A DNA stretch of 64,000 bases. It comes from Phycisphaeraceae bacterium. GTDB lineage: Bacteria; Planctomycetota; Phycisphaerae; Phycisphaerales; UBA1924. Positions 8,264 to 17,801 of the stretch are shown here, piece by piece. The stretch lies in contig JACKHF010000002.1 of NCBI GenBank assembly GCA_020639155.1, positions 62,001 through 126,000 of the forward strand. Direction: 5' to 3'. The notes beneath the pieces were generated by a model. The model searched no databases. It was given only the letters and a program-made list of their open reading frames with translations, and was not told the origin of the DNA. A program made the position numbers and the translations under genes. Position 1 is the stretch's first letter. Every line of letters begins with the position of its first letter.

Positions 8264-9559
8264 ATGAAGGACTCAGCAGACGACATGACACACGACAGCG
8301 GGAACAACGATGCTTCACACTCGCACCAGCCAGCGCGCGACGACGCACTGCTCAATGCAGAAGCGGCGCGAGCGCTCGATGCATGGCTGGCTGCCCATGC
8401 TGCAGGAATGCAGTTGCATTCGGAGGATGAACGTGGCGCGAACGTTCACTCGTTGATGTCGATGCTGGATGGGGTTTCGATGGAAGGTCGTGATACCCGT
8501 ATAGAGCGTGCGCTCGATACGCTGGCGATGCACGGCGCATTCGATCAGCACGATGATGATGTGTTCAAGGGGCCGGCGCTCCATCCGCTCGATGATGATG
8601 CGCTCTATGCGCTGATGATGGCTGGGTTTGCCCCGTCTCGTGTGCCCGCGAGCCTGCGATCGCGTGCGCACAAGCATGTGGCACTGGCTGATCTTGTGAC
8701 AGAAGCGGATGTTCCCGCTCCATCAACTCGTCTCGTTGATCGTGCCATAGCAAAGATCGACGAGGCCCAGAACGCGGTTGTTGAAGCCGAACACATCGAG
8801 GAAACTCGTGCAGGATGGTTCCGTTCGCGCTTCAGACTGTCTGACATCGCGGGCATTGCTGCGATGCTGGTCATTGGTGCCTCGATCGTTATTCCCGTCC
8901 TCGGTCATTTTCGTCGTGAGGGAATGCGTCTCGCGTGCGACAATAACATGGCAACCGCAGGTCTGGCGTTTGCGAGCTACATGAATGACAACGCAGATAA
9001 GTTGCCAGCGACACCGCAACGACAGCAGCGGACATGGTGGAATGTTGGCAGCCCAACAAACTCATCAAACTCAGCAAATCTGTACGTGCTTATCAACAAG
9101 AACTATGTGCACATCCATGATCTTGCGTGCCCGTGTAATGACCATGCCCGGCACACACTTCCAGATCAACCAGCGTCTGACTGGCTGAGTGATCCGGAGG
9201 TCTCGTATTCGTATCGCATCGTTGCGGGTGTGCCAGCAACAGATCAGACTGCTGCTCCGCGGACAATGCTGCTGACCGATCGCTCGCCGATCGTGACCAA
9301 GAACCGCCGCGGGCTGCCAGCGCGCCCTGACGAAAACTCAGAACAGCATGGCGGTCGTGGCCAGACAGTGCTGTTTGGTGACGGATCGACCCAATGGCTG
9401 ACCAGTCCAATCCTCAACGCGGGGACCCCAAATGAGGACAATATCTGGCTGCCCAAATCGGTCGAACTCATGCTCGACCACCTGCGTGGTCGCCAGGATC
9501 GGCTTTTGAACGGGGTTGAAGCCCCTGCCGGGACAACAGACAACTTTGTCGGCCCATGA
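8264..9559 (+). CDS. Sigma-linked membrane protein with pseudopilin-like outer domain
   Basis: From the ATG at 8264 the protein has 431 residues. Residues 1-185 are acidic and lie where an anti-sigma domain would be. A membrane span is near 195-214. Directly after it comes LACDNNMATAGLAFASYMNDNADKLP (225-248), and near residue 375 QTVLFGDGSTQWL; these two patterns match the beginning and end of the planctomycete DUF1559 / H-X9-DG pseudopilin-like domain. In those proteins the membrane helix is at the extreme N-terminus behind a prepilin peptidase site; here it is internal. It follows an ECF sigma gene by 95 bases. I infer a membrane anti-sigma factor whose outer sensor is a pseudopilin-like domain. 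Confidence 0.7.
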   Translation: MKDSADDMTHDSGNNDASHSHQPARDDALLNAEAARALDAWLAAHAAGMQLHSEDERGANVHSLMSMLDGVSMEGRDTRIERALDTLAMHGAFDQHDDDVFKGPALHPLDDDALYALMMAGFAPSRVPASLRSRAHKHVALADLVTEADVPAPSTRLVDRAIAKIDEAQNAVVEAEHIEETRAGWFRSRFRLSDIAGIAAMLVIGASIVIPVLGHFRREGMRLACDNNMATAGLAFASYMNDNADKLPATPQRQQRTWWNVGSPTNSSNSANLYVLINKNYVHIHDLACPCNDHARHTLPDQPASDWLSDPEVSYSYRIVAGVPATDQTAAPRTMLLTDRSPIVTKNRRGLPARPDENSEQHGGRGQTVLFGDGSTQWLTSPILNAGTPNEDNIWLPKSVELMLDHLRGRQDRLLNGVEAPAGTTDNFVGP

Positions 9560-9655
9560 AATCCTCGATTTTGGTCGAAGAACCAGCCTTTGAGTGTACC
9601 GAAGTGACAGTTGGGACCGGACGGGCTATCATCTCGGCCCGTCGGAGAGGTCGTC

Positions 9656-9904
9656 ATGCCGAAGAATAAGCCCCACAAGGGAATCTTAAAACGCGTTCGT
9701 ATTTCCAAGACCGGTCTGGTCCGTCATCGCATTGCTGGACACAAGCACTTGCGTTCCGGGAAGACCGCCAAGCGTCTCCGTCAGATGCGGAATGATCCGT
9801 ACATGGTTGGCGTCGAAGCAAAGCGCATGCAGAAGATGATCTTCCGTCGACTGCGCGGTCGGAATCAGGCCCGCCGTGATGCGGCAAACTCGGCTGGCGA
9901 GTAA
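9656..9904 (+). CDS. rpmI: 50S ribosomal protein L35
   Basis: The sequence MPKNKPHKGILKRVRISKTGLVRHRIAGHKHLRSGKT is the L35 signature. At 82 residues it is longer than the usual 64-66 because of a basic C-terminal tail of about 17 residues. The ATG at 9656 gives the conserved start. infC, which usually precedes it, is not present; the preceding gene is the sigma-linked membrane protein. Confidence 0.95.
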   Translation: MPKNKPHKGILKRVRISKTGLVRHRIAGHKHLRSGKTAKRLRQMRNDPYMVGVEAKRMQKMIFRRLRGRNQARRDAANSAGE

Positions 9905-9980
9905 AAACACACATAGCGGTCCGTCGGGAATGCAAGTCAGCGATACATCGCTGCTCCGCACGGGTCAGGAGGATTGACCA

Positions 9981-10346
9981 ATGCCACGTGTACGCAAGGG
10001 CGCTGCCCGCACTCAGGCTCGCAAACGTCTTCTTCGCAGAGCCAAAGGTTATTACGGTGTTCGCAAGAACCACAAATATCTCGCCAGAGATGCGGTCATA
10101 CGTGCGGGCTGCTATGCCTACCGCGATCGTCGCAATCGCAAGCGTGATTTCCGTTCGCTTTGGATCACACGTATCACGGCAGCATGCCGCATGCGTGGTA
10201 CACGATACTCCGTGCTCATGAACGGTCTGCGTCTTGCTGGTGTCAATCTCAATCGCAAGATGCTCTCACAGATCGCAATCGAGGATCCCAAGCTTTTCGA
10301 TAAGATCTGTAAGATCGGTGTCGACGCGTCGGTTGCAGCAAAGTAA
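9981..10346 (+). CDS. rplT: 50S ribosomal protein L20
   Basis: This 121-residue basic protein has the full L20 pattern (MPRVRKG, RAKGYYGVRKNHKY, AYRDRRNRKRDFRSLWI, LNRKMLSQIAI). An AGGAGG-type ribosome binding site (caggagga) lies just upstream. It is 76 bases from rpmI, and a terminator follows, so the two form a short operon. Confidence 0.97.
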   Translation: MPRVRKGAARTQARKRLLRRAKGYYGVRKNHKYLARDAVIRAGCYAYRDRRNRKRDFRSLWITRITAACRMRGTRYSVLMNGLRLAGVNLNRKMLSQIAIEDPKLFDKICKIGVDASVAAK

Positions 10347-10367
10347 GGTCTAATCAAGCGACTTCTC

Positions 10368-10396
10368 ACGCACGGCTTCAGGGCTGTGCGTTTTTT
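10368..10396 (+). terminator. Rho-independent terminator after rplT
   Basis: ACGCAC pairs with GTGCGT around a short loop, and TTTTTT follows. It lies 22 bases after the rplT stop. Confidence 0.8.
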
Positions 10397-10494
10397 CATT
10401 CGCTGGAGAATGTCACCGGCAGTATCGACCCACATCAAAGCAGTGTGATTGAGAGTCAATCGCAGATAGAATACTTCCACGGAGATCTTTTCTA

Positions 10495-11076
10495 ATGAAA
10501 CACGAGCCTTTGAAAATCGTTGCATTTGCTGGAAGTGTGCGTGATGGCGCAAGGTCAAGCGCAGGATTGCGTATCGCGGTTGATCAGTTCGGGCACATGG
10601 ATGGCGTGGATGTTGTTGTTGTTGATCTACGGGATATCTCGCTCCCAATGCCGGGCAGATCTGATGATGACACAACACAGACGTTTCGTGATCTTGTGGA
10701 AAGCGCCGATGGCGTGTTCCTTGCAACGCCGGAATACCACGGGTCGTTCTCAAGCGTGACCAAGCTCGCGATCGACAATCTCGGATTTCCAAGTGTGCTT
10801 CGAGGGAAACCTGTTGCTTTGCTTGGAGTTGCGGCCGGTCGTATCGGAGCTATCAAGGCGCTGGAACACCTGCGAAGTGTGTGTTCGCATCTTGGAGCAC
10901 TGGTACTGCCGGGGCCGATCTCTGTTGCGAACGCTGGCGCAATCTTTGATGACAACGGCAACTGCACTGATGCGTCGATCGAAAAAGCAATCCGTGGTCT
11001 TGCCGATCAGTTGGTCGAATACGTGCGCACATTCACCGTCGGCAAGTGCTCGCTTGAAGAATCAGCGCGAGCGTAA
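10495..11076 (+). CDS. NADPH-dependent FMN reductase family protein
   Basis: This 193-residue flavodoxin-fold protein starts KIVAFAGSVRDGARS, the phosphate-binding loop of the FMN_red family, and has the TPEYHGSFSSVTKLAIDNL motif at about 80-98, which contacts the flavin. Family members reduce FMN, quinones or azo compounds with NAD(P)H. The segment LLGVAAGRIGAIKALEHLRSV is also typical. The gene stands alone between the rplT terminator and a convergent operon, so its substrate cannot be told from context. Confidence 0.85.
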   Translation: MKHEPLKIVAFAGSVRDGARSSAGLRIAVDQFGHMDGVDVVVVDLRDISLPMPGRSDDDTTQTFRDLVESADGVFLATPEYHGSFSSVTKLAIDNLGFPSVLRGKPVALLGVAAGRIGAIKALEHLRSVCSHLGALVLPGPISVANAGAIFDDNGNCTDASIEKAIRGLADQLVEYVRTFTVGKCSLEESARA

Positions 11077-11081
11077 GACTC

Positions 11082-12080
11082 TCAATCAGGAGTTGTGCTG
11101 TCTGCGTTCACCCACGTGCCGTCCCGATAAAATGGTGCAGCGATTGTCGCGCCGTATCTCGATAACAGTACATCAGGCATCTCGTCAGGATTCGGGTCAC
11201 GGAGAGGTGCACCGAAGTCTCGTGCGACCTGCGCTGTCCACGACTTGCCAACGCCTTCAAGCAGATGTGATTCAAGCCTGAGCTGTGCAATGAGTTGTTC
11301 ACGATCAAGCGTGGGACCGGGGTCGCCGCCGCACCACGGGCAGATGCGCGTCTCAAGCCCGTCGTTCCCGGGTCTGCGGATGATGCGTGCATTCCGGCAC
11401 TCGGGGCATGGCCATTGGCGTACCTGATCCTGCACCCATGTCAGGCTGGATGCATCACCACCGCCAATCAGAAGCATCTGGTTCTTTGCAATGATTGAGG
11501 TGACCGCCGGATCCCGCAAAAGTCGTGCTGCTTGCGATGCGTTTCCGGATCGGATGTATCCGAGCGCGGTTGCTGCGCGAAACCCGATCGCGTGCTCACT
11601 CATACTACCCGCGGTAGCGAGCGATTGTGTTGTCGTGGTGGGATGTATGATCTCAGCAACAGATCGAAGCCAGTGCGCACGATCGGGCATTCGCTCCGCT
11701 TCAGCGAGCGCGATGCAGATACCTGCAAGTCGTTCCGGTGAAGGAGTGCGTGACCCTGATTCGAGCAGATACGCCAGCGCGAGTGTGTGTTGTGCAAGCT
11801 CAACATCCTCGCGCGTGACCGCTTCTGCGCTGAGTTCCTCTCCAAGTTCGAGGTACTCAAGGGGCTTTGACGGATCGAGACTGTTCAGACGCTCGCGGAG
11901 TTGTGGCAGGCGTTCCAGCACGGGCTGAGATGAGATTTCCAGCAGGAGCGGTTGCGGATCAGCCTCTGGCGCTGGGGTTTCAGGCTGATTGTTCTGGGCT
12001 TGTGTTGAGAGTGTGAGCAATCCAGTTGCTGCAACACAGCAAAGCAGTTGCTTGAGCGTGATACTTCTCTTGTGCGCCAT
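11082..12080 (-). CDS. Secreted protein with a zinc-ribbon pair (end of VWA/Exb operon)
   Basis: This 332-residue protein has a signal peptide (LLCCVAATGLLTLSTQAQ), a helical repeat region of about 170 residues and then CPEC and CPWC pairs at about 225-228 and 247-250, which look like one zinc ribbon. The ATG at 12080 was chosen because GAGGAG precedes it and it lies just past the upstream stop; an ATG at 12092 would overlap the neighbour. It is the last gene of the eight-gene operon. I do not recognise a family. A zinc ribbon in a secreted protein is unusual. Confidence 0.7.
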   Translation of the reverse strand: MAHKRSITLKQLLCCVAATGLLTLSTQAQNNQPETPAPEADPQPLLLEISSQPVLERLPQLRERLNSLDPSKPLEYLELGEELSAEAVTREDVELAQHTLALAYLLESGSRTPSPERLAGICIALAEAERMPDRAHWLRSVAEIIHPTTTTQSLATAGSMSEHAIGFRAATALGYIRSGNASQAARLLRDPAVTSIIAKNQMLLIGGGDASSLTWVQDQVRQWPCPECRNARIIRRPGNDGLETRICPWCGGDPGPTLDREQLIAQLRLESHLLEGVGKSWTAQVARDFGAPLRDPNPDEMPDVLLSRYGATIAAPFYRDGTWVNADSTTPD

Positions 12081-12081
12081 G

Positions 12082-15000
12082 TCACTCCTCATTTATTGTT
12101 GGTTCTTCGGTTGATGCAGTGATGCCAGCAGGTATTGCGACATCAACTGCGTTACCCACCACCAAGCCATCATCAAGACGAAGACGGATCATCCACAACT
12201 GGCTCATTGCTTCCTCAACGGCGAGCAACTGCCCAAAGATGTGCGATGCAGAGCGGCACTGCCTTTGTGTGGTGACGAGCAGCGACTCGATCTTTGCGGC
12301 AGCGTCGGTGCGTTCACCGGCAACGACAATAGCCATGAGTTCGAAAGTTGATATCTGATGTGCCGCAAAGCGCTGCACGATCCCATCTGCCAATCGGAGT
12401 CGGGCAATTCGGCGCTGTTGCACATCGTTCGGTGTGAGAGAGAATCCAGCGAGCAAACGAGCGGTGTTCGATTCGTCAAGCCAGCGTTGGTACAACGATG
12501 TCGAGGCAGCTTCTGGCGACATCGATGCGATCTCCATCGCGTTCGATGCCGTGTCAGCAAACCGGTGCTCGTATATTACGCCGAGTTTCTCAGCGTACTC
12601 GTCAACTCGCCGGGTCGTTTCGTCAGACGCGAGCACTTCCAGCAGCCGGTCAACCAGCGCACGGCGCGCAGCGTACTGCCACTCATCCTGCGATGCACTT
12701 GCCAGACTTGTAAGCGTCACCGCTTCAATGAGTTCGGTTGTTTCAGCTGATGCAACATTGACAAACGGCAGTACGGAAAGCAGCCCATTGAGTATGCCGG
12801 GGTCGCTTGCGTGTGCAAGCAGGACTGCGCGTGCGGTACGTCGAATCTCTGCGGGTGTGCCTCGGACCGCCTCTTCTGCGAGCACTTCGGCGTTTATCCA
12901 GCCAATATTTACGTTACGCAACTCTTCAAGCATTGACACGCGAACCGTGATATTCCGCCCAGCACTCAGGTAACGTCGGGTCCATTCGGCATCGCGGTTC
13001 TTTGTTGGATCGTTCTTTGCGTTGGTTTCTGCATCCGCTTTGTTCAGCGTGTCTGAGACCAGATCAAGCTCAAACTTCGCGCCAATCTCGTCTCCCTGCC
13101 ACAGCCATGCGGCTGCAGCATTGAGTCGTGCGTATGCAACAGCATGCGCGAGCTGCTCATCAATACCTTCTGCATGCAGGAAGCTGGAAGCGAGCATCTC
13201 TCTTGTTGTTTGCCATTGCTGCAGCATTGGGCTGACATTCGGCAGTTCGATCATCCACACGTCGGCATATCTGTCTCTGAGTGCGAGTCTGTCAACCTGT
13301 GTTGCGTCAATCGGGAGCACCATTGTCAGGTCGACCCCTTCCGCGCTGCTGGAACTTGCGAGCGCCGATGTGACTGCGCGTATGTCGCTCTGCGTCATAT
13401 CCTGACGGGAAAACCATCCAAGCAGACGTGGTCGTGCAGGGTCGCCGTTCCGCCAGTGCAGCTTCGTAATGAGTGCATCGATTGATGCGTGTACACCCGA
13501 ATCGGTGTGGGGCTCTGGGCCGGTGGTCAGCAACGTTTCCAGCGCGTGAAGCACAACCTGATCTGCCGCGCCTGCATGCTGTGCTGCTGGCAGCAGAAGA
13601 AGCGCAGCATCTGCAAGTTCATGCCAGCTTTTCACATACATGCTCATCTGCATACGTCCGGACGCGTGGGCAAGTACGGTCGGTATCCAGTGGAGTGTTG
13701 CGAGCGAGCCGGATTCAAACGAACGACGAGCGCGCGGTGGATCCACGATGCCGGTGCCGTCTGATGTTGTTGAAATGATTTCGCGTTCAAGCGGTGTCAG
13801 GCTGGATTCGCGTGAGAGCCGGGACATGATGCCGCCAGCCCAAATCGCTGGTGCGATGTCGGTATCGGTGAACGTGCCATCCGCGATGTGCTTGATCGGT
13901 GCTGCGAGGATTCGGACGTAATCAAGGCGATCCCTGCTCCCCGGTGGGAGTTGGAAAAATGCTTCAATGATCTCGTATTGCGCCGAAACGCGCACATCCT
14001 CACTTACGCGAAGCCAGCCTTTGCAAACAGTCTTGTATGCCGCCTCAAGTGATGCGAGACGCTTCGCGTCTGGAGGGTTGGCTTCAGTGCTGATCGTGCG
14101 TATGGCACGCAGGACACTTTCGCTTGTCACCGGCGCCGTAGGTTGTGCTGGTTGCGATTGTGTTGTGTTGTCAACATTCTCGGGTGTTGATGCATCTGTG
14201 GGCAGATTGCCCGATGGTTGCTGGTTCGGTACAGGGACTTGTTCTGCTGCTGGATCAGGAGTTGTATTGGCTTGCTTTGTCGTATTCCCAGAGGAAAACC
14301 ATCCAAGTCCAGATCCAACAATGAGCACACTGACCGCAAGCACCAAAGCAGCAATGAGTGAGCCGACGGCAATCACGATACCAATGACCCTTCGATCGTC
14401 TTCTGTCTCTTCATATCCTGAAGCAATATCGAATCTCTGCGCCTGAACAGATTGTTCAGTGCGAACAACCGGCTGTGCTGTGTGTAATGATTCATGGCTT
14501 GCAATCGGAGACGCGTATTGCGCGATGGCAGTTGCAAGATCATCAGCATTCAAACCTCGGGAGTGGGCGATTGCAAGCAGATGGGCCATTGCGTCTCTGC
14601 CCCAGCCTCCATGCAATGCAAGCACCTTCGGGATGTCAGCCCACAATGGCGAAAGCGTTTCAGCGGGCGAACGCGCTGGTGGTTGAACGGTTTGCGTTGC
14701 AGGTGCTGATGCGGGTATATCTGTTGTGGAAGCGGAACCATCAGTTGTGTCCTGCATGGAAGCTGGCGAAGGTGTGACATCTGATGTCTGAGAGGGTGTC
14801 CTGTGGTTCCATTCATTTCGCAGTGTTTCGAATGTTGCAGGATCAAGAAGTTGTGCAGCCGCAGAATGGAGTGCGAGTACCGCTTCACCTGCTGCAGGCG
14901 TATCACGATGCGGATGGTTTGCGATCTGCATCAGCCGCATTCGCAGCGCCCGCTGGATGTCCTCTTCGGTGCATGCGTCTGGATGGACATTCAGAAGAGC

Positions 15001-15093
15001 AAATGGACCGTTCTCGTATGCGCTTTGCCCAAAGAAGCGCGCCACGGGATCGACAGCCGACCGGGATGATGTGGGGCCGAAGGGACCAGTCAT
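12082..15093 (-). CDS. Large membrane protein with J-domain-like N-terminus
   Basis: This is a 1003-residue protein. Residues 30-90 (ALLNVHPDACTEEDIQRALRMRL...HPHRDTPAAGEAVLALHSAAAQLLDP) look like a J-domain, but the HPD loop is replaced by HPHRDTP, so Hsp70 stimulation is doubtful. A low-complexity Pro/Thr region follows, then one membrane span near 236-258, another Pro/Gln-rich linker and about 650 residues of helical, TPR-like sequence outside the membrane. It overlaps the previous gene by ATGA. No catalytic motif is seen. In context it is probably a scaffold joining cytoplasmic and periplasmic parts of the operon's complex. Confidence 0.75.
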   Translation of the reverse strand: MTGPFGPTSSRSAVDPVARFFGQSAYENGPFALLNVHPDACTEEDIQRALRMRLMQIANHPHRDTPAAGEAVLALHSAAAQLLDPATFETLRNEWNHRTPSQTSDVTPSPASMQDTTDGSASTTDIPASAPATQTVQPPARSPAETLSPLWADIPKVLALHGGWGRDAMAHLLAIAHSRGLNADDLATAIAQYASPIASHESLHTAQPVVRTEQSVQAQRFDIASGYEETEDDRRVIGIVIAVGSLIAALVLAVSVLIVGSGLGWFSSGNTTKQANTTPDPAAEQVPVPNQQPSGNLPTDASTPENVDNTTQSQPAQPTAPVTSESVLRAIRTISTEANPPDAKRLASLEAAYKTVCKGWLRVSEDVRVSAQYEIIEAFFQLPPGSRDRLDYVRILAAPIKHIADGTFTDTDIAPAIWAGGIMSRLSRESSLTPLEREIISTTSDGTGIVDPPRARRSFESGSLATLHWIPTVLAHASGRMQMSMYVKSWHELADAALLLLPAAQHAGAADQVVLHALETLLTTGPEPHTDSGVHASIDALITKLHWRNGDPARPRLLGWFSRQDMTQSDIRAVTSALASSSSAEGVDLTMVLPIDATQVDRLALRDRYADVWMIELPNVSPMLQQWQTTREMLASSFLHAEGIDEQLAHAVAYARLNAAAAWLWQGDEIGAKFELDLVSDTLNKADAETNAKNDPTKNRDAEWTRRYLSAGRNITVRVSMLEELRNVNIGWINAEVLAEEAVRGTPAEIRRTARAVLLAHASDPGILNGLLSVLPFVNVASAETTELIEAVTLTSLASASQDEWQYAARRALVDRLLEVLASDETTRRVDEYAEKLGVIYEHRFADTASNAMEIASMSPEAASTSLYQRWLDESNTARLLAGFSLTPNDVQQRRIARLRLADGIVQRFAAHQISTFELMAIVVAGERTDAAAKIESLLVTTQRQCRSASHIFGQLLAVEEAMSQLWMIRLRLDDGLVVGNAVDVAIPAGITASTEEPTINEE

Positions 15094-17801
15094 CGGGTTT
15101 CCTCCGATTCCTGGGCTGGCAATGGTTGCGTCGCGGCCTTATTGATTTCTTGTGTCAGCGTGCGCAGTTTCGTGCCCCATGGTTCTGGACCATAGTCAGG
15201 ATACAGGAGCTGATGTTGGCTCATAAGCAAGGAAGCACGAGATGCATCAAACATGGCAAGTACACGCAGTGATTCGTATCGCGCCTGGAACCAGAGGTCT
15301 GATGAGGCAACGGATCCTTGCAGGATGATCTGCCACGCCTCGTAGGCAAGCTTCGGCTGGTTTACTTTTTCGGCAAGTGCTGCATGGCGCTTGAGCACGT
15401 CAAGGCTCGTGTGTCCTGCCTCAATAAGCTGCGCATCGATCCGCATTGCCAGGTCGAGCATGGGCTTGTCACCAGCGAGTTCGTACACTCGTGAAGCAGA
15501 ATCTGCAACGCGCGCATACAAACCCGCTACAGACGGCTGTTTCAACGCTTCGGCGGCTGGGCCATACGAGTCGATCAGCTTGACTCCAGTGCGCACGACC
15601 TGCCGATGTGTGTCTGCATCATTCGGAAGTTTCTCACGCATCCTGATCGCGTGCTCAAAGATCACGCCGGCAGCTATCTTGTCATAAGGTTCCCCAAGAG
15701 AGTCAAGCTGGGCAGCAATCGCATCCACTGTTTCCTGGTCACCCTCGTAGAGCGCTATTTGTAAGCGTCGAAGCTCCAACTCATCCTCGGCTTCACTGAG
15801 GTCGATGCCATCACGGGTGCGCAATGATTCAAGTAGCGCGAGTGCAGCTTTGGCTCGTGAGATATCCGGTGCTGGCATGCCGGTGACGACGTCGAGCATC
15901 TGCCGGATGAGCACAACGCTGTTTTGGGCTGCTGCATCCGACAACTCATGGTTTGCATCGTTCATTCGTCGGCGGTATAGATCGAGAATACGATCGGCCA
16001 CAGCCAGGAATCGCGTCGCGGAGATGTCGCGCTCGGATCCCCGAGCATGCCGATATCGTTTGTAGAGAAGCTTCGCGACCTGCTGCTGTGCGGAAATGTA
16101 CAGATTTGATGACGAAGGAACGCCCAGCAGCACCTCAATTGCCTTGTTCTGATCGATGAGGGCATCGGCACCATCGCGCATCACCAGAGTTGCTGCGCGC
16201 TCACCAGCGGGAAACTTGGCGAGGAAGACTGCCGCGAGTTCCGTGATCTTCTCCTTGTGATCGCGCCTCGATACGTCCTGATCCTGATCGAGTGAGACAA
16301 TCGCAAGCCACAATGATTCCTCAGCACTGCCAGCATCAGGATACAGATGGAAGGTTTTTTCGAGATGTTCCGCAGCCTTCGCAAACTCCGCTGCCTGGAA
16401 CATGGAGATGCCAGCCATCAATCCCAGACCTGGATGGAGTGACGAAAAGCCGTCGCTGTCGTCGGCTGTTAAAGCTCCTGTGAGCGCGTTTGCTGCTTGC
16501 GAGAACCTCCTGCGCATTTCGTTGTCCTTGGACGGAAGTTCGAGCGCTTCGCCAGCTTGGATACGTGCTTCCTTTGCATCCTCGAACTGCACAAGCCCGC
16601 GCACGTACCGCACGATGAATCCGTCATCGCCGAGCTGCGCTGCACCAAATGTTTTTACGATGTCAAGGACGTTTGCGATCTCGCCAAGCTCAACAAGATC
16701 GGCGAGCGCATCGCTGCTGATCCGCTCTACGAGCGGTTGTGCGAGCTTTGGTGTATCACCAGACTCCAGCGAACGTAAAGCTGCGACGCAGATGAGTCGT
16801 GCTAGCGCAACATCAAGCGGTCCACTGACCTCCTTGCGCCTCCGATTCGCAGCGCTGTCAAGATCAGACCACCGACCGCCATCGCACAGCATCGTGATGC
16901 GAAACATGAACAATTGATTTCGGATGTCGTCTGAGATCTCCTCGTTCCGCTCAACAAGATCAAGCCACCGCAGCGCGACAGAGGTGTTGCCACGCAAAGC
17001 CTCGCATAATCCCGCACCCATTGCCGCGCGGGCGACATGATCGAGTCGGAAGTAGCTGACGGGCGCACGCTCAACCGAAGCAGGTTTGCCATCTTGCGCA
17101 TTGAGCAGCCAGCCAAAGCTTCGCAGCGCATCATCGGCAAGGCGAGGATTTTTGGTCAGCGAACCAAGGTAGTATGTAGACCATCCGGCGTAGTACGACG
17201 CGATGGATCGCAAACGCTGCGCGTCTGCAAGTTGCGCCTTCGCGCCAGCCTCGTCCTCAAGCCGAACCGATTCCATGCGTCGTTCAATCAGTTCTACTTG
17301 TCGGTTTGTCTTTGATGCCACATCGCGAAAGACCGGGATGGTTTCGTTGAGGATTGCAACAGCCTCTTTGATCTTCTCCGGATCAGCAAGTTCGAGCTTG
17401 TTGTTGATCGCGATTGTTTCCGCATACATGTAGCGAGCTTTGGCGAGTGATATGCGAAGATCGAAGGAGTCGGCTTCGGGGACATCGTTGAGTAGTTGCT
17501 TGCCAAGCTCTTCAAGGCGATCGCGCTCTTCCGGTGTTCTGGACGTGTCGATAAGCTGGACATAGATCCTGCCAAGTCTGTTTGCAAGAGCGAGCCGGTC
17601 TGAGGCGGATACAGATTTCATCCTCTGCCGAAGTTCGGTCGCAAGGGCCCACGGCAGATTGTGATCCTCGAGATACGCCTCTATAGGCGAAACATTATCG
17701 CCAAGCTGCTGGCATGTTGCAATACTGGGACAAAGCACAGCTGCGCCTGCGCACGTGCAGAGAAGAATCAGATACCGCGCTGCCCTGTGTGCGTTACCCA
17801 T
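15090..17801 (-). CDS. Large secreted TPR-like repeat protein
   Basis: Read from the ATG at 17801 the protein has 903 residues and a signal peptide (RYLILLCTCAGAAVLCPSIATCQQ). The ATG overlaps the ExbD stop by eight bases (ATGGGTAA). The remainder consists of paired helices with the small-large-aromatic spacing of tetratricopeptide and SEL1-type repeats, for example ALGLMAGISMFQAAEFAKAAEHLEKTFHLYPDAG. Such solenoids usually bind proteins. It overlaps the next gene by ATGA. I see no enzymatic site. Confidence 0.78.
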   Translation of the reverse strand: MGNAHRAARYLILLCTCAGAAVLCPSIATCQQLGDNVSPIEAYLEDHNLPWALATELRQRMKSVSASDRLALANRLGRIYVQLIDTSRTPEERDRLEELGKQLLNDVPEADSFDLRISLAKARYMYAETIAINNKLELADPEKIKEAVAILNETIPVFRDVASKTNRQVELIERRMESVRLEDEAGAKAQLADAQRLRSIASYYAGWSTYYLGSLTKNPRLADDALRSFGWLLNAQDGKPASVERAPVSYFRLDHVARAAMGAGLCEALRGNTSVALRWLDLVERNEEISDDIRNQLFMFRITMLCDGGRWSDLDSAANRRRKEVSGPLDVALARLICVAALRSLESGDTPKLAQPLVERISSDALADLVELGEIANVLDIVKTFGAAQLGDDGFIVRYVRGLVQFEDAKEARIQAGEALELPSKDNEMRRRFSQAANALTGALTADDSDGFSSLHPGLGLMAGISMFQAAEFAKAAEHLEKTFHLYPDAGSAEESLWLAIVSLDQDQDVSRRDHKEKITELAAVFLAKFPAGERAATLVMRDGADALIDQNKAIEVLLGVPSSSNLYISAQQQVAKLLYKRYRHARGSERDISATRFLAVADRILDLYRRRMNDANHELSDAAAQNSVVLIRQMLDVVTGMPAPDISRAKAALALLESLRTRDGIDLSEAEDELELRRLQIALYEGDQETVDAIAAQLDSLGEPYDKIAAGVIFEHAIRMREKLPNDADTHRQVVRTGVKLIDSYGPAAEALKQPSVAGLYARVADSASRVYELAGDKPMLDLAMRIDAQLIEAGHTSLDVLKRHAALAEKVNQPKLAYEAWQIILQGSVASSDLWFQARYESLRVLAMFDASRASLLMSQHQLLYPDYGPEPWGTKLRTLTQEINKAATQPLPAQESEETR

